A DNA stretch of 64,000 bases. It comes from Pseudomonadota bacterium (lineage in GTDB: Bacteria; Pseudomonadota; Alphaproteobacteria; Rhizobiales; Hyphomicrobiaceae). This document shows positions 1 through 8,430 of this stretch, one piece after another (positions within the stretch are counted from its first letter, which is position 1; the number at the start of each line of letters is the position of its first letter). The notes under the pieces were generated by a model. That model had not been told where the DNA came from. It did no database searches and saw nothing but the letters and a program-made list of their open reading frames with translations. The stretch is taken from assembly GCA_023410905.1 (NCBI GenBank), contig JAEYPL010000064.1:62001-126000 (forward strand). Reading direction: 5' to 3'. The position numbers and the translations under genes were made by a program.

Positions 1-914
1 AGCCCCTTGCCGGGGTAGGGATGAACGGACATCCAGTGACGAGCGATGTCAACGCGGCGCGTGATCCACACGTCCTTGTGGCGACTGATGTGGTCGAGCA
101 GGCGCTCGAGCCCGACCGCGCGTGCGGGATGACCGATCAGACGCATGTGCAGTCCGACCGACATCATCTTCGGTTGCTTCGCCCCCTCCTTGTAGAGCAT
201 GTCGAAGGCATCGCGGATGAACGAGAACCAGTCGTCGGATGTACCGGTCCAGCCGGCGTACTTGCCGTCGTTGTTTGTCAGCGAATAGGGGATGATCAGG
301 TGCGGCTTGCCGCTCACCGTCTTCCAGAAGGGAAGCTCATCACCGTAGTAGTCGCTGTCGTAGAGGAAGCCGCCATGCTCAACGACCAGGCGGCGCGTAT
401 TGATGCCCGGTCCGTAGCGGCAGTACCAGCCCGCGGGCGCTTCGCCGACCGTCTGCTTGAATGAGGCGACGGCCTTGCGGATGTGCTCGCACTCTTCTTC
501 CTCGCTCAGCTCGAAGTGTTTGATCCAGCGCCAGCCATGCGAGCACACGTCGTGCCCGGCCGCCTTGATGGCGGTGCATGCGGGCGGATGGCGTTCCATG
601 GCCAGCGCGCAGCCGAACACGGTCATCGGCAGGCTGCGCTCCTTGAACAATCGCATGAGCCGCCAGAAGCCGACGCGGCTGCCGTACTCGAACATGCTCT
701 CGCCTGCGAGATCGCGGCCCTTCACGCCCTGATTGAGGCCATGCGCTTCGGTAAGACCGGTCTCGGTGAAGCCTTCGCCGTCCTGCATGGAGGGCTCCGA
801 GCCCTCCTCGTAGTTCATGACGAAATTGACAGCGAGGCGCGCGCCGCCCGGCCACTGCGGATCGGGCGGATTGGCCCCGTAACCGATCAGGTCGCGATCA
901 TATGCGCTGGACAT
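1..914 (-). CDS. puuE: PuuE-type polysaccharide deacetylase / allantoinase (partial, C-terminus off the left edge)
   Basis: About 304 residues are visible; the end lies beyond base 1. The start is the ATG at 914 (MSSAYDRDLIGYGANPPD). The reading matches the cofactor-independent PuuE allantoinase branch of the NodB polysaccharide deacetylases: NYEEGSE early, SHGWRW mid-protein, then NTRRLVVEHGGFLYDSD and a late MMSVGLHMRLIGHP. The family hydrolyses allantoin or similar cyclic ureides in the cytoplasm. It is the last visible gene of a six-gene minus-strand operon, 9 bases after the AllA-like gene, which supports ureide catabolism. A paralogue lies at 6342-7286. Family assignment is firm; the substrate is inferred. 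Confidence 0.88.
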   Translation of the reverse strand, partial: MSSAYDRDLIGYGANPPDPQWPGGARLAVNFVMNYEEGSEPSMQDGEGFTETGLTEAHGLNQGVKGRDLAGESMFEYGSRVGFWRLMRLFKERSLPMTVFGCALAMERHPPACTAIKAAGHDVCSHGWRWIKHFELSEEEECEHIRKAVASFKQTVGEAPAGWYCRYGPGINTRRLVVEHGGFLYDSDYYGDELPFWKTVSGKPHLIIPYSLTNNDGKYAGWTGTSDDWFSFIRDAFDMLYKEGAKQPKMMSVGLHMRLIGHPARAVGLERLLDHISRHKDVWITRRVDIARHWMSVHPYPGKG

Positions 915-923
915 GTCTAGTTC

Positions 924-1418
924 CTACGTGCTTGGCGCCGGCGGAAACGCCACGGCGATCGGGGCGGGTAGGTCGACGAACTCCTCGTCGCCCTTGCCGC
1001 CGTCGAGCCACATGAAGACGGCGAACTTGCTCGGCCGGTCGAGAACCGTCATCGGATGGTGCCAGACGTTCATGCCGTAGGTGACGCCTTGGTCGCCACG
1101 CGCGAGAAAGGCCTGCAGACGAGCACTGTCCGGCCGGCCATCTTCGCCATGCGGAGCGACGATGACGATGTAGCGCGAGACGTCGATCGGCACGAAGCTC
1201 TGCGAGGAGAACTCGTGGCGCTCCATCTTCGTCGCCTCGAGCTCGGCCCCCTCGAATGGACGCGATTGTGAGAGCGACAGGCTCGGCTTTGCGCCGCTCC
1301 GGCCGTTGGCCAGCGCATCGCTGAAATAGACGCGACCGAAATCCGTTGGCCGCTCGATGACCTCGCCGAACGGGGCAAACGCCGCTGCCGTCAACGGCAC
1401 ACAGGCGATCCTACGCAT
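924..1418 (-). CDS. allA: Ureidoglycolate lyase
   Basis: A 164-residue protein of normal AllA length. It opens with the family-like MRRIACVPLTAAAFAPFGEV and carries the cupin signature around GVTYGMNVWHHPMTVLD. AllA cleaves ureidoglycolate to glyoxylate and urea, the last step of allantoin degradation. It sits between the second permease (10-base gap) and puuE (9-base gap) in one transcription unit, which agrees with ureide catabolism. Start at 1418 (ATG), at the head of the conserved N-terminus. Confidence 0.9.
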   Translation of the reverse strand: MRRIACVPLTAAAFAPFGEVIERPTDFGRVYFSDALANGRSGAKPSLSLSQSRPFEGAELEATKMERHEFSSQSFVPIDVSRYIVIVAPHGEDGRPDSARLQAFLARGDQGVTYGMNVWHHPMTVLDRPSKFAVFMWLDGGKGDEEFVDLPAPIAVAFPPAPST

Positions 1419-1427
1419 TGCTCTTCC

Positions 1428-2252
1428 TCATCCACTCATGCGCCGGGTCAGCCCGACCAGACGCTCCATCATCAGGATAAGCACCGTCACACTCGCTATC
1501 AGCACGCCTGAGATGGCGGCCACCCTGACGTCGAGCGTGCTCTCGATCATGCCCCACATGCGGATGGGAAGCATATCGGTCCGAGCGTTGGAGAGGAACA
1601 GAGATACGGGCACATTGTCGAGCGAAGCGATGAACGCGAGGAATGCGCCGGCGGCAATACCGGGAGCGATCAACGGCAGAGTAACGCGGCGGAAGGTATA
1701 GAGCCGGCCCGCGCCGAGCGCCGCCGAGCTTTCGAGCAGGACCGGATCGAGTTGGGTCAGGCTCGCAACCGTGGTCCGAAATACGAACGGCGCGATGACG
1801 ATGAAATGACCTATGGTCAGGAGCCAAAGCGAGGGGCGATAGCCGAGCAGCGTGAAAAACATCAGCGTCGCGAGCCCATAAGCCAGCGTCGGCAGGATGA
1901 GGGGCGCGAGAAACGCTGCTTCGAGTACCCGCGCGCCCTTGGTCCGAACGCGTGCGATCGCGAGCGCCCCCGGAACCGCCAGCAGCGTCGCTGCCGACGT
2001 CGCGAGCGTCGCCACCCAGAGGCTGTTGTAAGCGGCGTTGTGGATATGGCTCGATCGCGCAGGATCGAACAGTGCGACATACCATTGCGCCGAGAACTGC
2101 GGCGGCGGGAATTTGAGCGCAGCCGACGTCGTGAACGACGTCATCAGCACCACGATCACCGGGCCGACAAGGATTGCGATGCCGAGGCACGCGAGAAGCC
2201 CGATCACGAGCGTATAGCTGCGGTCGGTCCACGTGTTGAGATGTCCGGTCAT
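1428..2252 (-). CDS. ABC transporter permease, PotC type
   Basis: 274 residues with about six hydrophobic helices and the binding-protein-dependent permease loop around residues 170-195 (ESSAALGAGRLYTFRRVTLP), which contacts the ATPase. The sequence is closest to PotC/YdcV-type permeases of polyamine-like importers. It lies 13 bases after the partner permease. Because allA and puuE follow in the same operon, the substrate is more likely allantoin or another ureide than a polyamine; that is inference. Confidence 0.88.
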   Translation of the reverse strand: MTGHLNTWTDRSYTLVIGLLACLGIAILVGPVIVVLMTSFTTSAALKFPPPQFSAQWYVALFDPARSSHIHNAAYNSLWVATLATSAATLLAVPGALAIARVRTKGARVLEAAFLAPLILPTLAYGLATLMFFTLLGYRPSLWLLTIGHFIVIAPFVFRTTVASLTQLDPVLLESSAALGAGRLYTFRRVTLPLIAPGIAAGAFLAFIASLDNVPVSLFLSNARTDMLPIRMWGMIESTLDVRVAAISGVLIASVTVLILMMERLVGLTRRMSG

Positions 2253-2265
2253 GTTTCTCGTCGCC

Positions 2266-3156
2266 CTATTTGCTGCGCGGATCGATCAACCGGCCGATCG
2301 CACCCAGTGCCAGAATGCCGGTGAGCACCGAGATCAGCAGCATCACCGATGCCACCGCCGCAAACGGCCAGTCGGAGATCACCATCGCCTGCTGCCAGAT
2401 GACGGAGGGGAGATAGACGAGCCTACCGCCGCCGATCACCGACTGGGAAATGAAGGCCGTGGTCGAGCTTGCGAAGACGAGTGTCGCGCCGGCGATCCAT
2501 CCCGGCGTGCTGAGCGGCAGCAGCACCTTGAAGAAGGTACGCCAATGGGAGGCTCCGAGCGATCGTGAGGCCTCGACGAGGCTGCGGTCGATGCCCTGCA
2601 TCACGGCAAGCAGCGGCAGCAGCATGAGCGGCATCTCGATCTGCATCAGCGCAATGATGAGACCGTATTGCGTCTGCAGTAGCGGCACCGGTGCCGTCGT
2701 GATGCCGAGGGCGATCAGCGTATTGTTTATGACCCCCTCGCGCGAGAGGATGGCGATCCAGGCGAACGTGCGCACGACGACCGAGGTGAGCAGCGGCAGC
2801 ACGACGATGAAGAGCATCAGCTTTCGCACGAGGGGCGACGCCCCATAGAAAACCAGTGCGAACGGGTAGGAGATCAGCGTCGCCGCCAGAACCGTGGCGA
2901 CGCCGAGGACCATCGTCCGCCACACCACGCCGACGTAGAACGGATCGGACAGGAAGCGTATCCACTGACCGGGTCCCATCCGGGTCAGCTCGTTGTCCTC
3001 GTGGAAACTGATCCACAGCAGCAGCAGCAGCGGGGCTGCGAAGAACGCCATGTAGGAAAAGGCGAGCGGCGTCGCGAGACGCCACTCGATCCGCTCTTTC
3101 GCCTCGGCTGGCGCGCCGGCTGCAGGCGCAGCCGCATCCGCTGTGGTTGCCGCCAT
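2266..3156 (-). CDS. ABC transporter permease, PotB type
   Basis: 296 residues from the ATG at 3156 (MAATTADAAAPAAG), 4 bases after the binding-protein stop; a longer frame to 3204 would overlap that gene and is not favoured. The Ala-rich leader precedes six membrane helices and the EAA loop (EASRSLGASHWRTFFKVLLP). It pairs with the PotC-type permease to form the membrane channel of the importer. Confidence 0.88.
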   Translation of the reverse strand: MAATTADAAAPAAGAPAEAKERIEWRLATPLAFSYMAFFAAPLLLLLWISFHEDNELTRMGPGQWIRFLSDPFYVGVVWRTMVLGVATVLAATLISYPFALVFYGASPLVRKLMLFIVVLPLLTSVVVRTFAWIAILSREGVINNTLIALGITTAPVPLLQTQYGLIIALMQIEMPLMLLPLLAVMQGIDRSLVEASRSLGASHWRTFFKVLLPLSTPGWIAGATLVFASSTTAFISQSVIGGGRLVYLPSVIWQQAMVISDWPFAAVASVMLLISVLTGILALGAIGRLIDPRSK

Positions 3157-3160
3157 TGGC

Positions 3161-4192
3161 CTACTTCGTGACTTCCTTGTTGAAGCGCTCGATCCACTTC
3201 GCACGGAGCGGATTGATCTTGGTCCAATCGTGCGTCACGAAACTCGACAGCTCATCGAGACTCTTGATCGGCAGATCGCCGCTGAGCACCACATCCTTGT
3301 TGACAGGGAGCATCTGCGCCGAAGATTTGAGCAATGCATCCTGCACCGGCGCCGAGATGGCCGTATCGATATACTTGTAGGCGTTCTCCTTGTTGTCGGC
3401 CCCCTTGGTAATGTGGAGTGTCGTCCCGAACGTTATGGCGCCGGACTCCGGGGCGGCGAACTCGATATCGACGCCGCGCGCCTTGAGCGAGGCGACGTTG
3501 TTCGTGTTCGTGTAGGTGATGTCGATCTGGCCCTGCTGGAAGAGACCTGGCACGGCTGCAGGCGCCATGATGGCGGCAACCTTGGGGAGCGCCTTCTTGA
3601 TGGTCTCGAAAATCGGGTCGACGTCGGTTTCGGATCCACCGAATGCCTTCGCCATCTCGATCAGCGATACGGTACCGAACGTCGTCTGGAAGCCGGTGAG
3701 ACCGAGGCGCGATACATACGGCTCCTCGAACAGATCCTTCCAGCTCTTCGGCTTCGGGAGCTTCTTCGGGTTGTAGACGATGCCGACGATCTGCGTGTTC
3801 ACGGCCACGCCCCACTTGTCGACGCTGCCCGCCGGTAGCTTGCTTGCGTTGGTCAGTTTCATCCCGTCGAAGGGTTCGAACAGCCCGCGCTCCATCGCTG
3901 TTACGCGTGGGCCGGGATCGAGTACGAATGCATCGAACGGCGGCAGGCCGCGCGCCGCTTGCACCTTCGCCACCTGGTCGACAGCAAACAGCGGCTCCAG
4001 CGCGAGATCGACATCCTGCGCCTTCTTCAGAGCCAGGGCGACGACAGTCCGATACTGCTCATCCCAATTGCCCGGATAGATCGCGGCTGTCACGCTACCC
4101 TTGGCGTGGGCCGGCCCACCGAATAGCGATGCGCCACCAAGCGCGGCGGCACCCGCCATGAGTTGACGCCGATCGAAGCGGTGCGAGGTCAT
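3161..4192 (-). CDS. Extracellular solute-binding protein, PotD/spermidine-like
   Basis: 343 residues from the ATG at 4192, with an AGGGAG ribosome site 6-7 bases upstream and an ATGA overlap with the upstream ATPase gene. The N-terminus MTSHRFDRRQLMAGAAALGG looks like a twin-arginine signal, so it is probably exported folded to the periplasm. The mature part resembles family 1 binding proteins (AIYPGNWDEQYR, DIEFAAPESGAITFGT). It should capture the substrate for the adjacent PotB/PotC permeases. A frame starting at 4273 exists but lacks the signal at its head. Confidence 0.87.
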   Translation of the reverse strand: MTSHRFDRRQLMAGAAALGGASLFGGPAHAKGSVTAAIYPGNWDEQYRTVVALALKKAQDVDLALEPLFAVDQVAKVQAARGLPPFDAFVLDPGPRVTAMERGLFEPFDGMKLTNASKLPAGSVDKWGVAVNTQIVGIVYNPKKLPKPKSWKDLFEEPYVSRLGLTGFQTTFGTVSLIEMAKAFGGSETDVDPIFETIKKALPKVAAIMAPAAVPGLFQQGQIDITYTNTNNVASLKARGVDIEFAAPESGAITFGTTLHITKGADNKENAYKYIDTAISAPVQDALLKSSAQMLPVNKDVVLSGDLPIKSLDELSSFVTHDWTKINPLRAKWIERFNKEVTK

Positions 4193-5346
4193 GAATTGCT
4201 CCCTTGGCTTGAACTGGTCGACGATGGGGCTGCGAAGACAGACGGCACCGCGTCGGGCCTCACGCTCAGCCAAACGGCATGGCCGGCCTGACGGGGTGCG
4301 CCAACGCGCTGTTCGACAACCTTGATCATGTTGCCGCGGCCATGCACGAGTTCGTGGACGGTTTGCGGTCCCATTGGCATCGCGAGACGGTGGCGCGCAG
4401 CAATGAGCCCGTCGTCCTCTTCAGTATGGAGGACGAACTGCTCGGGGCGTATGGTGACGATAACGCGCGCTCCAACCGCTGCCGGATCCTGCGCGCGCCC
4501 GACGACCACACCGCCGTAATCCAGCTCGACCTTCACGCCGTCCGCATCCGCCGCGGTTACGCGCCCTTCCAGACGATTGGTCGTGCCGATGAAGCCGCTG
4601 ACGAACAGGCTCGCGGGCCGGTCATAGACCTCGACCGGCGTGTCGCACTGCTCGATCCTGCCCTTGTTCATGACGGCGACGCGATCGGCGACGCCCATTG
4701 CTTCTTCCTGATCGTGTGTGACGAGGATCGCGGTCAGGCCGAACTCGCGCTGAAGCCGCTTGATCTCGATCTGCATGTCGAGGCGCAGGTTTTTATCGAG
4801 AGCGCTGAACGGCTCGTCCAGCAGCACGAGCGATGGATCGACCGCAAGCACACGCGCTAATGCAACGCGCTGCTGCTGGCCCCCCGAGAGCTGTCGCGGC
4901 AAGCGGTCAGCCATGCCGGTGAGGCGCACGGCTTCGATCAGGCTGTCGACACGACCGCCGATCTCGCTTCTCGGCGTACCGCGCGCCTTGAGGCCGTAGG
5001 CAACATTCTCGCGCACCGACATATGGGGAAACAGCGCGTAGTTCTGGAACACGATGCCGATGTTGCGCAGGTTCGGCGGCCGGCCGTCGATGCTCTCGCC
5101 ATTGATCAGGATGCTCCCCGACGTCTGGCGCACGAAGCCGGCGATGATGCGCAGCAGCGTGGTCTTGCCGCAGCCCGAAGGACCGAGCAGTGCCATGATC
5201 TCGCCGGCACGCGTCATCAGCGAGACGTTGTCGACAGCCACCATCGAGCCGTAGCGGTGTGTGACGGCATCGATATCGACCGTGCTTCCAACGGCGTGCG
5301 TGGACGCTGCACCAGTCCCGCCGTCCAGCCTGTGCCCATCTGCCAT
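4189..5346 (-). CDS. ABC transporter ATP-binding protein, PotA type
   Basis: 385 residues from the ATG at 5346 (MADGHRLDGG), preceded by GGTGGGA. Walker A is GPSGCGKTT, the signature is LSGGQQQRVALARVLA and Walker B is LVLLDEPFSALD, followed by the D-loop and a H-loop in VTHDQEEAMG. The C-terminal third is a TOBE-type domain, as in PotA. It heads the minus-strand operon. The open frame extends upstream to 5847, but that extension has no family features and crosses the divergent promoter region, so it is rejected. Confidence 0.9.
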   Translation of the reverse strand: MADGHRLDGGTGAASTHAVGSTVDIDAVTHRYGSMVAVDNVSLMTRAGEIMALLGPSGCGKTTLLRIIAGFVRQTSGSILINGESIDGRPPNLRNIGIVFQNYALFPHMSVRENVAYGLKARGTPRSEIGGRVDSLIEAVRLTGMADRLPRQLSGGQQQRVALARVLAVDPSLVLLDEPFSALDKNLRLDMQIEIKRLQREFGLTAILVTHDQEEAMGVADRVAVMNKGRIEQCDTPVEVYDRPASLFVSGFIGTTNRLEGRVTAADADGVKVELDYGGVVVGRAQDPAAVGARVIVTIRPEQFVLHTEEDDGLIAARHRLAMPMGPQTVHELVHGRGNMIKVVEQRVGAPRQAGHAVWLSVRPDAVPSVFAAPSSTSSSQGSNS

Positions 5347-5655
5347 ACGATTCCCACCCGCCGACACCCGCTCATCGCGCTGCAGGCGCCATGCGGTTTG
5401 GTTAGCAATGGCCGTGCCATAAACTGCCGCTCGCCAACGAAAGCCGCTCGACCGAGGGCCTGAGGGCGCGCAAACGCTGCTGCGGGCATGTGTTTGCCAT
5501 CGCAACGCAGCAACCGTCGCACGAGTGCTCGACTCAAGCAGCCCGACGCTCAGCGACGGCTTGCGCCTGCGTTCGGTGCAAGGTGCGAGAAAAGTAGGCA
5601 CATCGCGCGCTAGCGTTGCGTTGCACCGCGCGCACGCCTCGCACATGCTCCACGC
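5347..5655. other. Divergent intergenic region between importer operon and racemase gene
   Basis: 309 bases separating the minus-strand importer operon from the plus-strand racemase/PuuE pair. It must contain both promoters. No clear operator palindrome or conserved small gene was found; a repeated GCGTTGC motif near 5605-5620 is too short to interpret. Confidence 0.5.
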
Positions 5656-6306
5656 ATGCGCACCGTCCATCTCGTCAATCCCAACACATCCGCCGCGACC
5701 ACGGCCATGATGCTGGCGCGCGCGAGAGAGGCGGCGCCGGCGAGCTTCTCTATCGAGGGACTGACCGCAGAGTTCGGCCCGCCCATGATCACCGAACCGC
5801 AAGCGCTCGCCGCTGCGACCGATGCCGTTATGCAGCTCGTGCCCCATCTCGTCGGCGACGGCGTGATTGTTGCCGCTTTCGGTGATCCCGGGGCCGATCG
5901 GCTCGCATCAGTTCTGTCGGTGCCGGTTATCGGGATCGGCGCAGCAGCTATCCGAGCTGCCGGTCGCGGGGGACGGCGCTTCGCTATCGTCACCACGACG
6001 CCTGCTCTCGACGCCCCCATTCGCGCGCGCGTCGGCCAGCTCGGATTTGCGGGCGGACTGGCAAGCCTTCGCGTCACGACTGGAGATCCCGCCGCGCTGG
6101 TTGCCGATCCTGTACGACTGGAAGCGGCGCTGCGAGCTCTCGTCCGGCAGTGCGTCGAGCAGGATGGTGCCGAGGCAATCGTCGTCGGCGGGGGCCCGCT
6201 CGCCGATGCTGCGCGCGCCCTGGCGACGAGTTCTACGGTCGACATCATCGAGCCCGTTGCCGCCGCCGTTGCAGCGATGGCGTGCGCGTTGAATGCCTCA
6301 CCCTGA
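5656..6306 (+). CDS. Asp/Glu/hydantoin racemase family protein (allantoin racemase-like)
   Basis: 216 residues beginning MRTVHLVNPNTSAATTAMML, typical of the hydantoin/allantoin racemase family (HyuE/HpxA-like), with AAFGDPGADRL near residue 80 and VVGGGPLAD near residue 182. Two-base racemases carry a catalytic cysteine at each of these sites. Here they read AAFGDPG and GGGPLA, so neither cysteine is present. It is divergent from the importer operon and followed 35 bases later by a PuuE paralogue, so a role with ureides is likely, but classical racemisation is doubtful. Confidence 0.82.
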   Translation: MRTVHLVNPNTSAATTAMMLARAREAAPASFSIEGLTAEFGPPMITEPQALAAATDAVMQLVPHLVGDGVIVAAFGDPGADRLASVLSVPVIGIGAAAIRAAGRGGRRFAIVTTTPALDAPIRARVGQLGFAGGLASLRVTTGDPAALVADPVRLEAALRALVRQCVEQDGAEAIVVGGGPLADAARALATSSTVDIIEPVAAAVAAMACALNASP

Positions 6307-6341
6307 CATTGACGAGCCCGCAAACCGGATCGAGGTCTCCC

Positions 6342-7286
6342 ATGCCGATTGCCTTGCCGCCGACCGATCGAGACTTTCGCGGCTATGGCGGCGACCCGCC
6401 CCCGGTGCGCTGGCCGCACGGGGCGCAGCTCGCCGTGTCGGTCGTCGTCAATGTAGAGGAGGGTGCGGAGCTCAGTCTCGCCATGGGAGACGAGCGCAAT
6501 GAAGCAATCTACGAAGTAACGGACCTGATCGAGGGCGCACCGAACCTTTGCATGGAGAGCCACTTCACCTATGGCACGCGCGCCGGCTGGCCGCGCGTCC
6601 GCGCCGCCTTGAAGCGGCACGGCGTGGCCGCCACGATGAATTGCTGCGCGCGCTCGGCGGCGCTTTCACCCTGGCTCATTCGCGAGGCTGTCGCCGATGG
6701 ACACGAGATCACGGCGCATGGCTGGCGATGGGAGCGCCAGGCCAACATGAGCGAGCGAGAGGAGCGCGGGATGATCGCGAAATCGACGGGGGTGCTCGCC
6801 CAGATCGCAGGCACGCCGCCGGTCGGCTGGCATTCGCGCTCGTCGGCCTCGACAAACACGCGCCGCCTGCTGGTCGAGCACGGCGGCTTCCTCTACGACT
6901 CGAATGCCTATGATGATGACATTCCCTACGTCCTCGATGTCAGTGGCCAGCCGCACGTCGTATTGCCCTACGCCTTCGACACGAACGACATGCGCTTCTT
7001 CAACAGCCATGCATTTGTGCAGGGCGAGGACTTCGCGCGCTACTGCATTGCCGCGTTCGATCGGCTCTACGAGGAGGGTCGGGATGCACCGCGCATGATG
7101 TCTGTGGGGCTGCATCTGCGCATTATTGGCCGGCCGGGCCGCATCGGCGGTCTTGAGACCTTTCTGGCGCACGTCGCATCGAAGTCCGGCGTCTGGTTTG
7201 CCCGTCGCGACGAAATTGCCCATGCTTGGCGCGCTGGTCTCGGCCTGCCCCGCTGGTCAACCCCGAGGCTGGAGGCTTCGTTCTGA
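6342..7286 (+). CDS. PuuE-type polysaccharide deacetylase, second paralogue
   Basis: 314 residues from the ATG at 6342; the open frame reaches back to 6150 inside the racemase gene, but the conserved N-terminus (RDFRGYGGDPPPVRWPHGAQ) begins at 6342, after GAGG. Motifs match the protein at 1-914: VNVEEGAE, AHGWRWERQ, NTRRLLVEHGGFLYDSN and MMSVGLHLRIIGRPGR. It should hydrolyse a cyclic amide. It differs from its paralogue in the loop after FLYDSN, so the two may have different substrates or stereoisomers. Confidence 0.85.
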   Translation: MPIALPPTDRDFRGYGGDPPPVRWPHGAQLAVSVVVNVEEGAELSLAMGDERNEAIYEVTDLIEGAPNLCMESHFTYGTRAGWPRVRAALKRHGVAATMNCCARSAALSPWLIREAVADGHEITAHGWRWERQANMSEREERGMIAKSTGVLAQIAGTPPVGWHSRSSASTNTRRLLVEHGGFLYDSNAYDDDIPYVLDVSGQPHVVLPYAFDTNDMRFFNSHAFVQGEDFARYCIAAFDRLYEEGRDAPRMMSVGLHLRIIGRPGRIGGLETFLAHVASKSGVWFARRDEIAHAWRAGLGLPRWSTPRLEASF

Positions 7287-7618
7287 GGCGTTCTAGCCGG
7301 GTTCAAGTATCGATGGCCGCTTTGCCATGCCGCCACGCTGACTGCGACCAACGGACCGATCACGAACGAGCGGCCGATAAACGGAATGAAGGTCGCCGGT
7401 TGGTGCCTCGCCACGCATCATGCGCAGTCCAGGCACCGGCGTTAGGGTCAGGCCATCGCCGCATTGCCAGCGGTGAGTATGCGTCGCACAGACAGGCCGA
7501 TACCGTCGACAATGGCGTTGATTTTGCGCTACCGAAACGGCGATTGCCTGTCCGTCGTCAGGCTTCTCTAAGCTATCGCTGATGAGAGCCCCAATGGAGC
7601 GCCCGTCAGGCGCATGCT
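7287..7618. other. Intergenic region, no supported gene
   Basis: About 330 bases downstream of the second PuuE gene. Short frames occur on both strands, but none has a recognisable domain or ribosome site. It borders the ABC permease pseudogene and is probably part of the same decayed segment. Confidence 0.4.
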
Positions 7619-8172
7619 TCAGCGCTGCATGCTCCACTTCCGCACGGTATGCGTTTCGATGTGCGGAAGATCAGGCTCTCGACGGCGAGGCCGATCAGAA
7701 TGACCGTGAGCAGACCCTCGAAAACATACCGCGTCTCCAGCGAATTGCGATTCTCGAAGATGTACCATCCGAGTCCGCCCGAGCGGGAGCTCGCGCCGAA
7801 CACGAGCTCGGCCGCGATAAGAGTGCGCCAAGCAAATGCACAACCAATCTTAAGGCCGCTGATAATGGATGGCAGCGCCGCTGGAATGAGAATGCCAATG
7901 ATGCAGCGCGGACCGCGAAGCCCAAAGCTCTGGCCGGCCATTCGCATGGTCTCACTGGCCGATTGGAAACCTGCATGCGTAATGAGGGCGACGGCCCAGA
8001 GCACAGAATGGACGATTACAAAGATGATGCTGGGCGCACCGAGGCCGAGCCACAGAAGGGCCAACGGCAGCAATGCGATGGCTGGCAGCGGATTGAACAT
8101 CGCTGTAGGGACGCTCAAAAATCTGGCAAAGCAGGGCTCAGCTTCGGGCAAGGCTTGGCGGCGCGTCCCCTG
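7619..8172 (-). pseudogene. ABC transporter permease relic, SsuC/TauC family, truncated and frameshifted
   Basis: The readable part (from about 8151) matches the second half of nitrate/sulfonate/taurine permeases: NPLPAIALLPLALLWLGLG, the EAA loop region RGPRCIIGILIPAALPSI and GLGWYIFENRNS. Roughly the first 80-90 residues are missing, and an in-frame TGA lies at 8173-8175. Near 7665 one base is missing: the open frame ends RTSKRIPCGSGACSAEACA, while the next frame gives the family-like end HIETHTVRKWSMQR, stopping at 7619. No partner ATPase or binding protein is present. It is a relic. Confidence 0.8.
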
Positions 8173-8316
8173 TCAGAAGTTGAGCGGTCGCGCCTGTCCC
8201 TCGCTCTGTTACCTCGCAATGAGCTAAGCCGCGAAATCGGCTCTCTCTGGATTGCGTCTCAGCGCGTCGACGCGAGATCCCGAAAGCTGCGGTCGCGTGA
8301 GATGTGATCGGCGATG

Positions 8317-8430
8317 CTAAACATGCCACCAACCATGTCGGGTCTCAGAGGCACTGCACCGCTCGATCAGATGTCGACATTCGGCAATCTCGATAGCGTC
8401 GTCGATCTCGATGCCGAGATAGCTTCCGCC
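8317..8430 (-). pseudogene. Relic of a tyrosine-recombinase C-terminus
   Basis: Directly after the SMP-30 gene stop, the minus strand reads GGSYLGIEIDDAIEIAE (8380-8430). This resembles the extreme C-terminus of rhizobial integrases, where the catalytic tyrosine lies in a motif like RYLGVEVDDALEIAE. Nothing else of the integrase is recognisable. A diverged copy of the same stretch lies on the plus strand at 28460-28515. Assignment rests on a short motif remembered from the family. Confidence 0.4.

Noticed and set aside
5347..5847. N-terminal extension of the PotA-type ATPase
   Set aside because: The extra 167 residues lack conserved text, cross the divergent promoter region and overlap the racemase gene start.
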